From Phoenix dactylifera (taxonomy: Eukaryota > Streptophyta > Magnoliopsida > Arecales > Arecaceae), in contig NC_052405.1 of the NCBI RefSeq assembly GCF_009389715.1, positions 19,979,397-20,043,396 on the forward strand: a stretch of DNA of 64,000 bases, in the 5' to 3' direction. Position numbers and translations under genes: made by a program. Within the stretch, counting starts at the first letter, position 1; each line of letters starts with the position of its first letter. The notes under the pieces were generated by a model. The model saw nothing but the letters and a program-made list of their open reading frames with translations, did not search any database and was not told the DNA's origin. Below, one piece after another: positions 21,935 to 33,735 of this stretch.

Positions 21935-22415
21935 GGGCTCGTTTGGTTCGCGGGAAAAGAAGGGGGGAAAGTGTGGTCAACGGGAAAGTAATGAGATGCC
22001 TCTTGTTTGGTTGGAGTTTTCAAAGGAGAGAGAAGGGAAAGTTGTATTTCCATGGGAATGTGATTCCCACATTTCATGGGAAAGTCTTTCCCATGAGAAA
22101 CATGGGAAAGTTACTTTCCCATGAGGCGGGAATCACTTCATTTTTACTTTTTTCCAAAAAGTCCCTTCAGTATTAAAGAAGCATTAAAGAGGCATTAAAA
22201 ACCTAATTTTTATTAAGGGCATAATAGGAATTATATATAACTTTCCTAGGAAAGTGGATGGCCAACCAAACATAAGCACCTTGGAAATTTGTCACTTTCC
22301 CATGGTCAACCAAACATGCCAAAAATACTTTCCTAGGCATCCTCTTCCTAGGAATTTGTTTCCCAGGAATCATATTCCTAGGAAGGAAAATGCTTCCCGC
22401 GAACCAAACGAGCCC
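21935..22415. mobile_element. PIF/Harbinger (Tourist-like) MITE, 481 bp
   Basis: The termini are perfect 22-bp inverted repeats starting GGGCTCGTTTGGTTCGCG (21935-21956 and 22394-22415). They are flanked by a TAA target duplication (21932-21934, 22416-22418). Length, TIR and the 3-bp TTA/TAA duplication fit Tourist-type MITEs. There is no transposase; it would depend on an autonomous relative. The interior is rich in TTCCCATG-type short palindromes. Confidence 0.9.
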
Positions 22416-23030
22416 TAAGGGTAATGCGATAGCACTTTGATGTGGTCATAGTTCATTGTTGTGTAAATGAACTTGATATTTTGAAAGAAATTGATTTATA
22501 AACGAAAATTAAATTTTGAAATGACTCAATAGTGTTTAGATCTGGTTTTGAATTGACATATTTTGTATGCTTGTTTTTCATATATTATTAATTATTTTAT
22601 TGCTTGATTCATCTAGCTAATGTGTTCATTGCTTACTAAACTATTAGGCTTGTTATTTTATATTCTATTATTTTTACAGATTCGAAGAACTAGCTTGACT
22701 CGAGGATTCGTTATGAGAGAGCGACTAGCGATAGAATTTTGACAAATATTATCTTAGATTAGGGTTATTTAAGTTGACGCAATATTTTAAAATATTGTAG
22801 GAATTGTGAGATATTTAAATTTTGAAATTAGTTATTTAAAATAAAGTTTAAATATTATTATTCAAATTTATTCCACTGTTTGTTTATGCATGCTATTATG
22901 CGGAGATGCCTTGCACTCATGGAAGGAGAGTTTCCTATGAATATGTAGCAGTTGTCGTGATCTCTGACTTGCGATCTGAGGTCAAGGACGTAACTGACCA
23001 GCTCTAAGCCAGCTTTTTCAATCCTTGGGT

Positions 23031-23990
23031 CACATCTGTGTTTAAATTATGATCCATTAATAATAATTCCTGCATAACCAGCTCAACTAGATATGAATGT
23101 ATTGGGTTAGATTTGGTTCTTCCTTTCTTCCTGCTTGATCCAATCCATTTAACCAATGGTTTGGATATGAGTCTAAAATCAAGGTTTCACAAAAATAATC
23201 TTCCTCACCGGTGGGTACGGTCCGGTATGAAGAACCTACAAAAATCTAGCTTAGTGTAAGCCCTGCTAGACCCAACATGGAAGGTGGCCCAGCTACAAAC
23301 CTAACGAGCCGTATGGCTCTAAAATCTAAAACTAATGCTCCTAAAGTTAGCCAGCCTTCTGCTCTTTTAAACCTTCGTTCAATTAAAACGCTGAAGAACC
23401 CTCTTTAAGCATTCATTTCAGAGTTTTCAGCATAGTCTGATCAAATTTCCCTAGTCCTCCACCGACCTCACACGGGAAGCATTTGTACTGCTTAAATGTT
23501 ATAGCATCGAGAAATTATGATGAAATAGAACAAAAGGTTAGCTTCCAATTGAAACCAATTGGGGCTATAGGTCATAGTCGCAACTGCAAGTTGAAAAGGA
23601 GCAAGGAGCAGTGAACCAAGTAAGAATATTAGGTAAAACAAACTGTCCAAGCACAGAATACTTCATACAGTGATCTTTGAATTTGATATGGAATTTATTG
23701 ACCAGGAGATTGCAATGAAGATTCACAAGAAGATGCACGATCCAAAAGCAGGGGACTAGTCATACTACCCAAAGGCACCCAAGACCCATTCTGTCTCATG
23801 CCCATATAGCCATGAAAAAAAATAAATAAAATCAACCGTGCTTCCATTAGACAATGTTTCACTTCTTTTTATCTTGGTCATCATAGCTTCTTAACCCTGA
23901 GAAATGCCCGTTTTGGTGATATTTGAAGTTGCATGCTGTGGACCTTGGTTCGAGGAATAAGCTTTGTGCTTACTTCCAACTTTGGCAAAA
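23031..23990. other. No gene seen
   Basis: Unremarkable intergenic-like sequence between the LTR-like repeat and the last exon of the decayed gene. It may hold that gene's 3' untranslated region at its right end. Confidence 0.4.
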
Positions 23991-25411
23991 TCAAAGAGCA
24001 AAGGCATTCTCAGAATCTGCTCCCAGAACTAAAAAGGCCATCTCTGGAAGAATTTGAAGGGTCTTCTCATGAATCTGGGGAGGAGAGGTAAATGCTCTCA
24101 GTTATATTTTATTAAAAAAAATCTTGATATATGTGATTGTAACAGTAAGGAAGGTAGAGCAATTACCCATTCTAAATGTTGAGCTGCAATACCAGATGCA
24201 TTCTCTGCACAAATTCCTCCCAAAACCTAACATGCCACGAAAAGAAATGAGAGTGCCAGTTTCTATACATGTTCTGCATATCAGTATCTAGAGTATGCTC
24301 ATATTTAAAGTTTATCTGAAGAACATTTGATTTATTTGTCACCTTAAATTGTCAACCAGACAATGTCACAAGATAAAAATTTGATTTTAAGATCATGAAC
24401 CCAACGATGAGCGAATACCTTGCAAACAGTCTCTAGGAAGATTCCAGGATGAACACGACGCCGCTTTTGGCCTGTAACACTACCCTGAGAAAACCAAGGG
24501 TTGTTAATATTCAAGAATATTTTGTTGCCTATGACATTGACACTACCTTATACTGTGACGCTGCCCCAATGCACCTTTCCAAAAATTTCGATAATTTCCT
24601 CGGTTTCTTCACTGTCAACTCAGATTCTTATCTTTTAGAGGAATCTATAGGGGTGGCATATAAATATTCCTAATAACCACAAGCACCAGGGATTTGGAGC
24701 ATCAAGCAAATAAAAACTCACCCTAGCTGCTATTTTACTCTGCGTTGTTAGGATCTTCATCTTCATTGTTCAAGCTGTCCGCACTTCCATCTTTCCCATG
24801 CATCACTCATCATTTTTTGGACAGTTTTTCCGTGTCTCAGAGCAACTAGCTTGCTCAAGAAGTTCACCTGCAACTCCATTAGATAGATTTTATGAAAAAT
24901 ATTCATTACATGGCTTCATAACATAAAATGAGACGAACAAGAAAAAAGAGTTAAGAGGCATGAGGAAAAGGTTCAAGTTAAACAGTTATCAGAAAACATT
25001 TAGAAATTGTGGATTCCTGTAATAAAATAATTTGGAAGAGATTAGAACCTTAGGTCATAAATGCATTATGGACAGAGATAATTAATCTCATCAACTTAGT
25101 TGATTGGTAAAAGCAAACAACATACACTGTTAAATAGAATGTATAAATTCTGAAAAGAAAATTTGATGTTTCTGAAACTTTGCTGTCTCTTGCCAACAGA
25201 AAAAGCAAAAAAAGAGGGAAAAATCCTGCCATGTCATTCCACAAATCCCCATTTTCCTCAATGACCATTAAATCAATGTTTTCTGACTTGACAAGGTTTG
25301 GTATACAAACAAAGTACTGAAGGAACTGAGATGAAGAAAGATCTGAGATTTGGACATATTGTTCATTACCAGAGTCAGGATCAGGATGCCAACGGTTTGG
25401 GAAGCTTCCTT
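23991..25411 (-). pseudogene. Decayed host gene fragment, five exons, unidentified
   Basis: Exon-like blocks with splice consensus lie at 25370-25411, 24722-24867, 24419-24471, 24167-24226 and 23991-24074 (stop). Phases join across the last three, and the joined frame reads as helical segments such as FLETVCK, VLGGICAENASGIAAQ and ILPEMAFLVLGADSE. The 24722-24867 block is 1 nt too long. Its first half reads in one frame (NFLSKLVALRHGKTVQKMM) and its second in the next (DGSADSLNNEDEDPNN), which fits a 1-nt insertion in the A run near 24787. Two further stops (TAA, TAG) precede its donor and are each one C-to-T step from Gln. The product looks HEAT/ARM-like, but I do not recognise the family. 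Upstream exons were not found. Confidence 0.55.
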
Positions 25412-25884
25412 CTAACGTGGAAGAGAAAAAAGTGGGATTAGTATTGAAGCAGAAAACCTATGAAGTCCTGGATGGTTTCCCTTCTTATTTTATGAAATCT
25501 GCTTACAAGCGTGTTTGAGGAGTTCTATGAAGGTAATTTCCAGGTGCATAGGTCAAATTTAAATTGTGCTGATACCTAGAAACAAAATGGTAGGCTGCGT
25601 GGGGAAATTCAGACACATAAGCTTGTTTAATTGAGTTTTCAGGATCACTGCCAAGGTTTTGAAGCATGAATTTTTTGGGATCATCATCTATGGTATGCTA
25701 AGGATGCATGCTTTTATTCTTCCAGATGGACTGGGACTTAAAACTGCCGATTTGCTACTTCCACAGAATATTTGGGCAAAGGATCTAACCTTAGATACTC
25801 CCACAAATATTTAAATAAGCCTCAGGAGAGAAAAGGATTTGGTTATGATGTCAAACTGTAAGTCGTCATTTTGCCACTCAAGGG

Positions 25885-26040
25885 TGTTAACTGGCTTATT
25901 TGGTAAAGTCATTGGGTGTTGGTACTAGTAACCTGGGTTCAAATCTCACTCTCACCCGATCTTGGCTGGGCTTCCAACCTATCCTAGTTCTCAAAGAAAA
26001 AGAAAAAAAAAAGGGAGAAAAAGAAAAGAAAAAAAAAGAG
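25885..26040 (+). mobile_element. tRNA-derived SINE-like unit
   Basis: A box-A-like TGGCTTATTTGG (25892-25903) and a box-B-like GGTTCAAATCT (25936-25946) are 33 bp apart, as in a tRNA promoter. An A-rich tail (25995-26038) follows. No convincing target duplication was fixed. It could instead be a degenerate tRNA relic. Confidence 0.5.
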
Positions 26041-27425
26041 GCATGTCAAACTGCTGCTTGATAGTTTGGGTATGCCTACCCACGCTGAGAGTTATATCAA
26101 ACTGCCTTTAAGCTTTTTCCCTTTTTTTCCTTTTGATAGAAAAGATGGCTTTGCCATCAACAATCACCAAAATTATGATCAAAAGTATAGGTGAGTTACA
26201 ATGGAGGAGATAGGGAGTACCCAACATAAGAGAGAGTTGTAGTTTGCTGATCATCTTCAGTGCCTTCTCACGTACTTTTCACTTAAGACTACGACCAAAG
26301 CCAAACTGAAAAAGCACATTCTTCTTTTAATTTCTCCTACTTCTATTTTGCTGACAGTAAAGGCCTCGCATAGTGCTTAAGCTAGATGTGGTTGATGCAT
26401 AAAAGCGAAACAAGCTATTAGAGGTGACTAATTTCCCATCTCATTTGGGGCGGAAAATAAATTGACATCTCAATGCTGTTTCTGTTTTAATTTAGGCCCC
26501 TCAAATACAGCATTGCTTTTTGTCCGTTTCAGTGGTTTTGCTCCAAGTCCCAAAGTATTGGTCAATAAAGCAACTCCAATCAACTAAGCCTTAACCGCAA
26601 ACTATTTGGGATCAATTACAAGAATTCTTTCCTTCTACATGTATCGGATCACTCCTTCATACTAGTGCAACTCTCAATCCACATGATGAGTCCAAATTAT
26701 CTAAGTCATCCTTCTTTCAGTTTGTCCTCAATTGGTGTTACCTCTATGTTTTTTATAAAAGACTTCATTTTTAGTCTATCTTTTCTTGTATTACCACACA
26801 TCCATCTCAATATTCTCATTTCAGCCAATTTCACCATTATTTACATATTGTTTTCTAACTATCTAACATTCTGTACCAAAAAGTATAGCTGGTCGTTTGC
26901 TGTCCTATAATTTTTTTCCTCAATTATGATGGCATTCTAGTTGTACTTCTCTATTTTATCTACCCTGCTTTAATCCTATAGATAACATCCTCTTCAAACT
27001 CTTCTTCTTTTATGAATAATTGATCCTTAAAACTGAAAATAATCACTCTTAAAAACTTCGTGATCCTCAATTTTCACTCCACCATCTCTATTTCTAATTT
27101 TACTAAAATTGTATTCCATATATTCTATCTTGATCCTACTTAACCTAAATCCTTAGATTTTAATGCATCTCCTCCATAATTTCAACTTACGATTAACTCC
27201 AACCTTAGTTTCAGTTACTAATACTATATCATCCGCAAATAACATGCACCAAGGAATATCATCCTACATATGCCTAACATGCTCACTTATAACTAATGCA
27301 AAAAGGTAACGGTCTGGAGCAGATCCTTGCTGTAAACCTATGATGATTGGAAATTTACTAGTATTATCACCAGTAGTTCTTATACTAAACCAATCCATTA
27401 TACATGTCTTCAATCACATTAATAT

Positions 27426-28211
27426 TAGGAGTGGCAATCGGATCAGGTTGGACCAAATACTGGAGGTCAGATAAGGTTACACAAAAATTCATCAACCCGA
27501 ACCCCACATATTTATAAAATAGGTCAAAAATCCGGACCCGAACATAATCATTTTATTAAACTGGTAATCTACCATGATGCATAACACGATGAATCATGGT
27601 ATGCTAAATCAGCCCGTATCGGCCGATTCAGCCCATACTGGACCGGTCTGTTCCCTGACCAGTCCGGTTTGGCTGTGGAAAACGGTTACGGCTCCTTCAA
27701 GGCCAGAACTGAGCGGTAAATCCACTGTACCGGTCCGGACCGGTTCGCACCAGTACAAGCCTGATACCGGGCAAAGCGGACCGGTTCGCACCGGTACAAG
27801 CCTGATACCCGGGCAAAGCGGACCGGTTCGCACCGAAGTAGCGCGCCCGCGTGCGGTTCTTCGTGCTGAGCAGCACGCCCGCGGGGGCGTACAGTGGGAA
27901 CCGCGCCCACGAGCAGTTTCCACGCACGAATCCGCCTGCGCGCCCGCGCAAGGTCCCTGCGCGGGGCCTTTACTGCCACAAAGTGGCATTTAAGCCACTC
28001 TGTGGCATCTAACACGGGCGCGTGCACGCCCACGGACTTTTTTTCCTTCCGCGATGCATCTCTGTTTGCCGATTTGGTACCGGTTCAAACCGATCTGAAC
28101 TGGTACCATACCGGTCTAGTAAGCGACCGGTACGCCTACCGATTTCGATACGGCGTACCTTGGGATGAATTGAGTCAAATGGGTTAAATGACTTCAGCAT
28201 TGGCATCCCTA
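27426..28211. mobile_element. Non-autonomous hAT-type element, 786 bp
   Basis: The element is bounded by imperfect terminal repeats TAGGAGTGGCAAT and (reverse) TAGGGATGCCAAT. It is flanked by a perfect 8-bp target duplication ATTAATAT (27418-27425 and 28212-28219). It interrupts the RTE reverse transcriptase; removing it rejoins the LINE. The interior is unusually GC-rich and made of ACCGGT/CGGTACC-type motifs. There is no transposase. Overlapping ORFs on both strands at 27574-28206 are composition artefacts. Confidence 0.85.
27738..27835. repeat. 41/42-bp tandem repeat inside the hAT element
   Basis: About 2.4 units of GACCGGTTCGCACC(A/G)GTACAA...GGGCAAAGCG. Units start at 27738, 27779 and 27821. 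Confidence 0.85.
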
Positions 28212-29790
28212 ATTAATATAGATAATGAAAACTCGTTTCTTTTCTAACTTCCATCATAAAACTTCTTCAAAATACTCTATCATATACTTTCTCTAAATTA
28301 ATGAAAATCATATAAAGATCTTTTCTCTTTTATTTGTATTTCTCCATTAACCTTCAAAAGAAAAAAATAGCTTCCATAGTCGACCTTCCTAGCACAAAAC
28401 TAAATTGATTCTCTAAACTTTTTGTCACACCTCAATCCATAATCATCCTCTCCCAAAGTTTCACAGTATGGCTCATGAGTTTAATACCACGATAGTTAGA
28501 ATAATTTTGAATATCACCTTTCTTCTTATAAATTGGTATGATAGTACTCTTCCTCCATTCATCAGACACGTTCTTGGTTTTTAAGATCTTATTAAACAAA
28601 TTAGTCAAACAAATTACTCCCATATCATCTAAATGCTTCCAAACCTCTATAGGGATTTTTCCAAGTCTAACCATTTTTTTCTATTTTTATCTTTTTCATA
28701 GCCTTCATTTTTTATCTTAGATACTCCAATTCTACATGCATACTTAGTATTTTTATCCTTAACAGAACTAATAAGGCATCCTAAATCGTTTACATAAACA
28801 ACTTATCAAAATAACTCCTCCATCATTCTGTGATCTCGTCCTCCTTAACCAAAACTTTTAGATTTTGTTCTTTGATGCATTTAACTTGAGTCAAGTCTCT
28901 AGTTTTCCATTCTCTTAATCTTCCAATCTTATAGATATTTATCTCCCTATCTTAAATTTCTAACTTGTGATATAACTTCGAATATGCTTTGAATCTAGTA
29001 TTTAGTACCGCCTTCTTAACTTCCTTCTAAGCCATCTTATAGTTTTATATGCTTCTCCATTTCTACATTTAAATAATCTTCTATAGCACTTTCTTTTAGC
29101 CTTAACTGTTAACTGAACTTTCTCATTCACCACCAAGTTTCCCTATTGAATGGCCCTTTTCCCTTTCGTTCTCCTAATATCTCTATAACCATTTTCTTAA
29201 TATTGTTAGACATGGTTTTGATTTCCCTCTAGTCCCCATTTTCTTTCCTTCAACATTCCATTCTTGAAAGTTATTTGTTTCTCTTCTCGCATATTTCACC
29301 ACTTAGTCCTCGGGTTCCTATTTTCTTTAGTCCTTCTCTTCTATTTTCCAAAACAAACATTGAAAACTACCAATCTTTGTTGGCTAGTTAAACTCTCATC
29401 TGGTATAATTTTACAATCTTTACACAAAACTCGATCAATATTTCTAGCAAGCAGAAAATCTGTTTGGCTAGTATTATATTCACTTTTGAAACACCAAGTG
29501 AAAATCCTTCTAGTTAAAGCAAGAGTTAGCTAATACTAGGTCATATACCATCATGAACACAAAAATGGCATTTCCTTCCTAGTTTCTATCTCCGAAACAG
29601 TAATCTCCATGCACCCTTTCAAAATCTAAATCATATTTTCCCATGTGCCCAATCAAATTTCCCGTAATAAATACTCTACTAGGAATCTCTTGTATTAGTT
29701 CATCCATGTCCTCCCAAAAGTGTTGCTTTGTAGCATCATCCAATCCAAAGTGATGCTTTGGTCAATAAAGGGAAATCTAAAAAAATCAAA

Positions 29791-32424
29791 AGAAACATAG
29801 AAAAGTGAAATAAATCAAGGCAAGTTATCTATAATTATTTTGTTGTATTTGAATTATTTGGGACCATGTATGTCTAGTTTGAGTAAATGAGCACAATCCT
29901 TCAATGCACATTATGTTTATCTATACAATGGTTTTATGTATAAGACACATGCCTAAAAATTTAATAGAATATACATAAAGCAAGAACAAAGGACTTTTTC
30001 TATTTTGTGAATATCTCAAAGAGGCAATGAAAATCTAGAGGCTTTTTGGATGATGATTTAGAATTTCACTCATTCTTAAGAAATAGCATGATAAACCATG
30101 TTTCAGAACATAATGGTGAGTCATGAGAACAAAAGTGATTTGCTCAGTCCTTTGGATCTAGTCATAAATAAGCAATTTCATTCACTAAATCCATCACAAT
30201 GTAAAACTCTGTCCATGCTTCAGTAAGGTTGTCAACATATTTTTCAAATACATTAACATTCTAGTTGTCTTACTGACTGATAACTGAAACTTAGGACAAC
30301 AGCATATATTATCTCTTTAATAGACATGAGACGACAGGCTTATTGATGTATTATATTGCAAGACAGATGTTTAATATAAGCAAAGAATTCAGTTAGTTTT
30401 TCTCTTTTTTTTTGTGTGTGCGCACGTGTGTATGTGGAACACGTTATACTCACAAACTAGCAGGATCTTTAGAAACTATTTACAATATGAGTCTTACAAC
30501 AAGAGGGAAAGGAAAAACTGGGGAAAAAGAAAAGAAACAACAATCTTGCTCAGCTACAGCCTAAACTGACCAAAACCTGCTTGAATGACTGAAATCAGAG
30601 AAAGTCAAAACTGAAATTCTGGTCACTTTTGGACCAGTTTTGGTTAAAAATTAAAATCTTGGAAAGGATGCTGGCTGATTAGAACAAAAGATACCGTCTC
30701 TAAGTGGAAGAAAAACTCTAACTAAATATCAATCAACAAAAGATATTGTCTCTAAGTGGAAGGAAAACTCTAATTAAATATCAATCAACAATGTCCTCAA
30801 CCCGTACATATTTGTCTTTACTTGTCCGTATTTTAAGAAATTTATTATAAAAAAAGGGATCTGCAAGGACATTATTTAGTTAGTTGAAAGCATGTAAATG
30901 GAAGAGTATTGGGGGCTTCATCTGGTTAATACAAAGGGCATGTGTTTGCTATTCCTGCAAAATGGGTTGGAGACTTCTTTCTAAAAGGTGATTTTTGAGC
31001 CTGTAAAATTTGAAAAGATTATAAACAACTATAACTAATTCTCTCTAGCCAGAAAAAGGTTTAGGACAAGGATTTCAGTTTTCAGCAGAAAGTTCCTGAG
31101 ACAGGGAACAACATTCAAGGTACTATCAGGGTTTGTGCTTGTTATGTGTTGAAACATCTCGAGTCATGTCCAGCACCTTTAATTGGGACTAGCTATCTGG
31201 GTGGGAGACATGTTCTTGTACCCAAGAGAAAATTAATTGGATCTTTCTCTTTTGAGCATGTGACAGAACAGACGTGTGAGTTGTAAGGTTTCCTTGTGTT
31301 TTGTACCATCAAGTCTGTGTGAACAACTTGGAGGAAAAGAATATGAAGAGAATGGCATCATGATGGAACCGAGATATCTTTAAGCGAGGGATATGGAAAC
31401 ATAGAAATTCTAACATACGGTGAGGTGGCCACATGACTAATATTTCATAGGCAAAAGCCAACTGAGATGACTAAAAAAATCGATAGAAGATATTAGAAGG
31501 GAAACCACGAAGAGCTGTGATTAAGCAAGATGTGGGCACTCAACTTGTTCCAGGGGACGATACTGCAGAACCTAGGGGATCAGCTGTTTGGCTCTTATAT
31601 GTGGGGTTTGGCATTGTTTTGCTCTGCTGTGGTTCTGCTTCTGTATATGAGATGATCTGCTGTGGATCGGTGCACATTCTTTTATAAACAAAAAAAGGGA
31701 CGTTCATCACTTTTGTTCAGTGATTTGTTCCTCTAATTGTTTCTCAAATCTCATCTTTGGCTAGGTTCTTGCTCCCCAACTTTCAGCCCAGGGAGAAAAG
31801 AAAAACCACAGAATCTATAAAATTCAAAGGTCCTTGTCTCTGCAGATATTCTCCAAATTGCTTGGTAGCATTTTGGCTGCATAAAATAAAACACCAACTT
31901 TATAACATACTAATTTTATTTACCAGAACAAAAAGAAAATATAAAGATATTTATTTGCACAAAATCCCTATATTAGCCTTAATTCCTCATTTTGGTTGCA
32001 AGAAGAAAAGGCTAAGTGATTTTATTTGTTTCAAAACTCACGGTGATGATAAGGAAGTCTCCTGAACATTCTTCATATAAATGAAAGGATGGGAATATCT
32101 TTGTTGACATTTAAAACTTCTTTGCACAACAATAGGTAGTAAGTAGTAAAGCCAAAATCTTCACAAGTAATTGCAGCTGCATGTGTAAATTTGACGTGTA
32201 ATCTATGAAATTATCAAAGGTATGTTATGAAATGCAATTTATTTGCCAAAAAACATAGTATTTGAGACAATTGAACCATTGTATTTGTTCAGTTGGAAGA
32301 TTGTTTCTTGCACCCAAAACACCACCCATAACTTTTGCAAGTTTAACGTCAGAAGAATATACGAGGGAATAGAAACAGACCACTGCCTGGGATGGGATGG
32401 TGTACTAAAATTATGATCATTTCT
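29791..32424. other. No gene seen; one minisatellite
   Basis: Non-coding, AT-rich sequence. A 52-bp tandem duplication (30684-30735, 30736-30787) has unit core AAAGATA(C/T)(C/T)GTCTCTAAG. A TGTGTGCGCACGTGTG stretch lies near 30412-30430. No ORF with a recognisable domain. Confidence 0.5.
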
Positions 32425-33534
32425 TTAATCTAATATTCCACCACCCATCATAGTCTGAGCTTCCTCTCTGATCAAAGCAATTCTCGCAAGCAGGTTCCGA
32501 TCAGGAACAGTAGGCCTAGATACCATTGTCTATAGAGACATAGAAGCAATCAGAAACTAGCAGAAAATCTTCCCACAGAAGAATCATTAGACCATTTAAA
32601 ACTGACAATTAATATTTTGCAGCTTCTCTAACAATTTTTATCAAAAATACTATCTTTCCTCCAATACTGCTTCGATGAACAAAAGGAAATGAGAAGAAAA
32701 CCAATGTAACAGAGGAAGATACTAGATAATAAATTGAGTTGGGAATACTCAGTGTACTCATGAAATTTAGAATTCAAGCATTCGAAGTAATTTTCGAGCA
32801 TCATAAATGTGAAATCAATTTGATTAAACATTTGAGGGAAAAATTGCCATTCAAAACTATTCGAGCAATGCTTGATGTTTCTGTTATGGTGTAATGTTAA
32901 TGTAGTCTTAAGAACCTCAGGCCTGCCAGGATCCTTACAATTCAATTGATCCCAAGATGTTTTTTTTTTTTTTGTTCAGAAAACCATCCAAAAAGAAATG
33001 CGAGTTTGGCTGGATCCCAACTCCCAACCTGTTCCAGATGCATAAAATATTATGTCCAAAAATGCCATCTTGGGTGCATGCAATAGTATTGATGGATAAT
33101 CCTAAGAACTTGAAAGTAGAAACTAGAAACAATATTTTATTCATCTGTTGACAGTAGGTAAAGTCTGCGCTGGGCTCCTTCATTGGTGTAAAAGCTTTGG
33201 TCAGTGTTCTTTCCACAACTTCTAAAAACCATATCTGATTGTCATGTACCATGTTCAGTTTGGCCAAGGTCATCCTCATCTGGTCAACAGGTCAGCTTGA
33301 TTGAGCCCTCTCTATGTTAAGGTCGAGAAAAGGATCCCATGAAGAAGACTTAGGGCAGGCAAAGGGAGTATGTGATCCTTCCAGCCAAGGAACAATACAT
33401 CAGTGTGGAGAAAAATAACATTTCTGAAGAATTTCGCATGTTAGTATATCTCATTCCATGCCCCTCAAGGCACCATTTGATTTTAAACATTCATTGCAGA
33501 TCTATGAGCACAAGAAGCTCAAATCTGAGATCCA

Positions 33535-33735
33535 ACAAAGCACATTGTATTCAGTACAGCCACCATCTTGTCGAGTGCCAACAGTGAAGCCAATTTAGTG
33601 GAGAAACCAAAGACAAGCAATCTCAGTCCCACCAAGTAGCCAATTTGAAAATCCGGGAGGCTCATGTTTGACCTAGAAGAAGGAAAATTATGTGGTTGTA
33701 GAAATGGTGGCTGTACTGAATACAATGTGCTTTGT
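33535..33735. repeat. Perfect 32-bp inverted repeat in an intron
   Basis: The arms at 33535-33566 (ACAAAGCACATTGTATTCAG...) and 33704-33735 are exact reverse complements with a 137-bp loop. It lies in the intron between the 34334 and 33279 exons. It could fold as RNA or be a small foldback insertion; no target duplication was seen. Confidence 0.85.

Larger units (their letters stand above)
20305..23030 (+). repeat. Old LTR-like repeat, unclassified
   Basis: There is no gene. Pyrimidine-rich CTCTCT stretches (20970-21100) are followed by AT-rich DNA. The 22620-22700 region (ATTGCTTACTAAACTATTAG then TTTTACAGATTCG) resembles the LTR of Tekay-like elements on the other strand. The termini could not be fixed. 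ORFs at 20571-21105 have no recognisable domain. Confidence 0.4.
26560..29790 (-). mobile_element. RTE-type non-LTR retrotransposon (LINE), heavily decayed and split
   Basis: Minus-strand conceptual pieces match an RTE LINE in order. Endonuclease (about 29790-29500) has HFWEDMDELIQEIP and GHMGKYDLDFERVHGD. Reverse transcriptase fingers (28674-28432) have IPIEVWKHLDDMG and NYRGIKLMSHTVKLWERM. After a hAT insertion, the catalytic region has DIPWCMLFADDIVLV (about 27265-27210). The 3' end near 26560-26600 reads GCGGTTAAGGCTTAGTTGA, typical of RTE tails. Many frameshifts and stops are present, so it is long dead. Confidence 0.8.

Noticed and set aside
27574..28206. Several overlapping ORFs on both strands
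   Set aside because: They lie within the non-autonomous hAT element; open frames come from GC-rich repeats.
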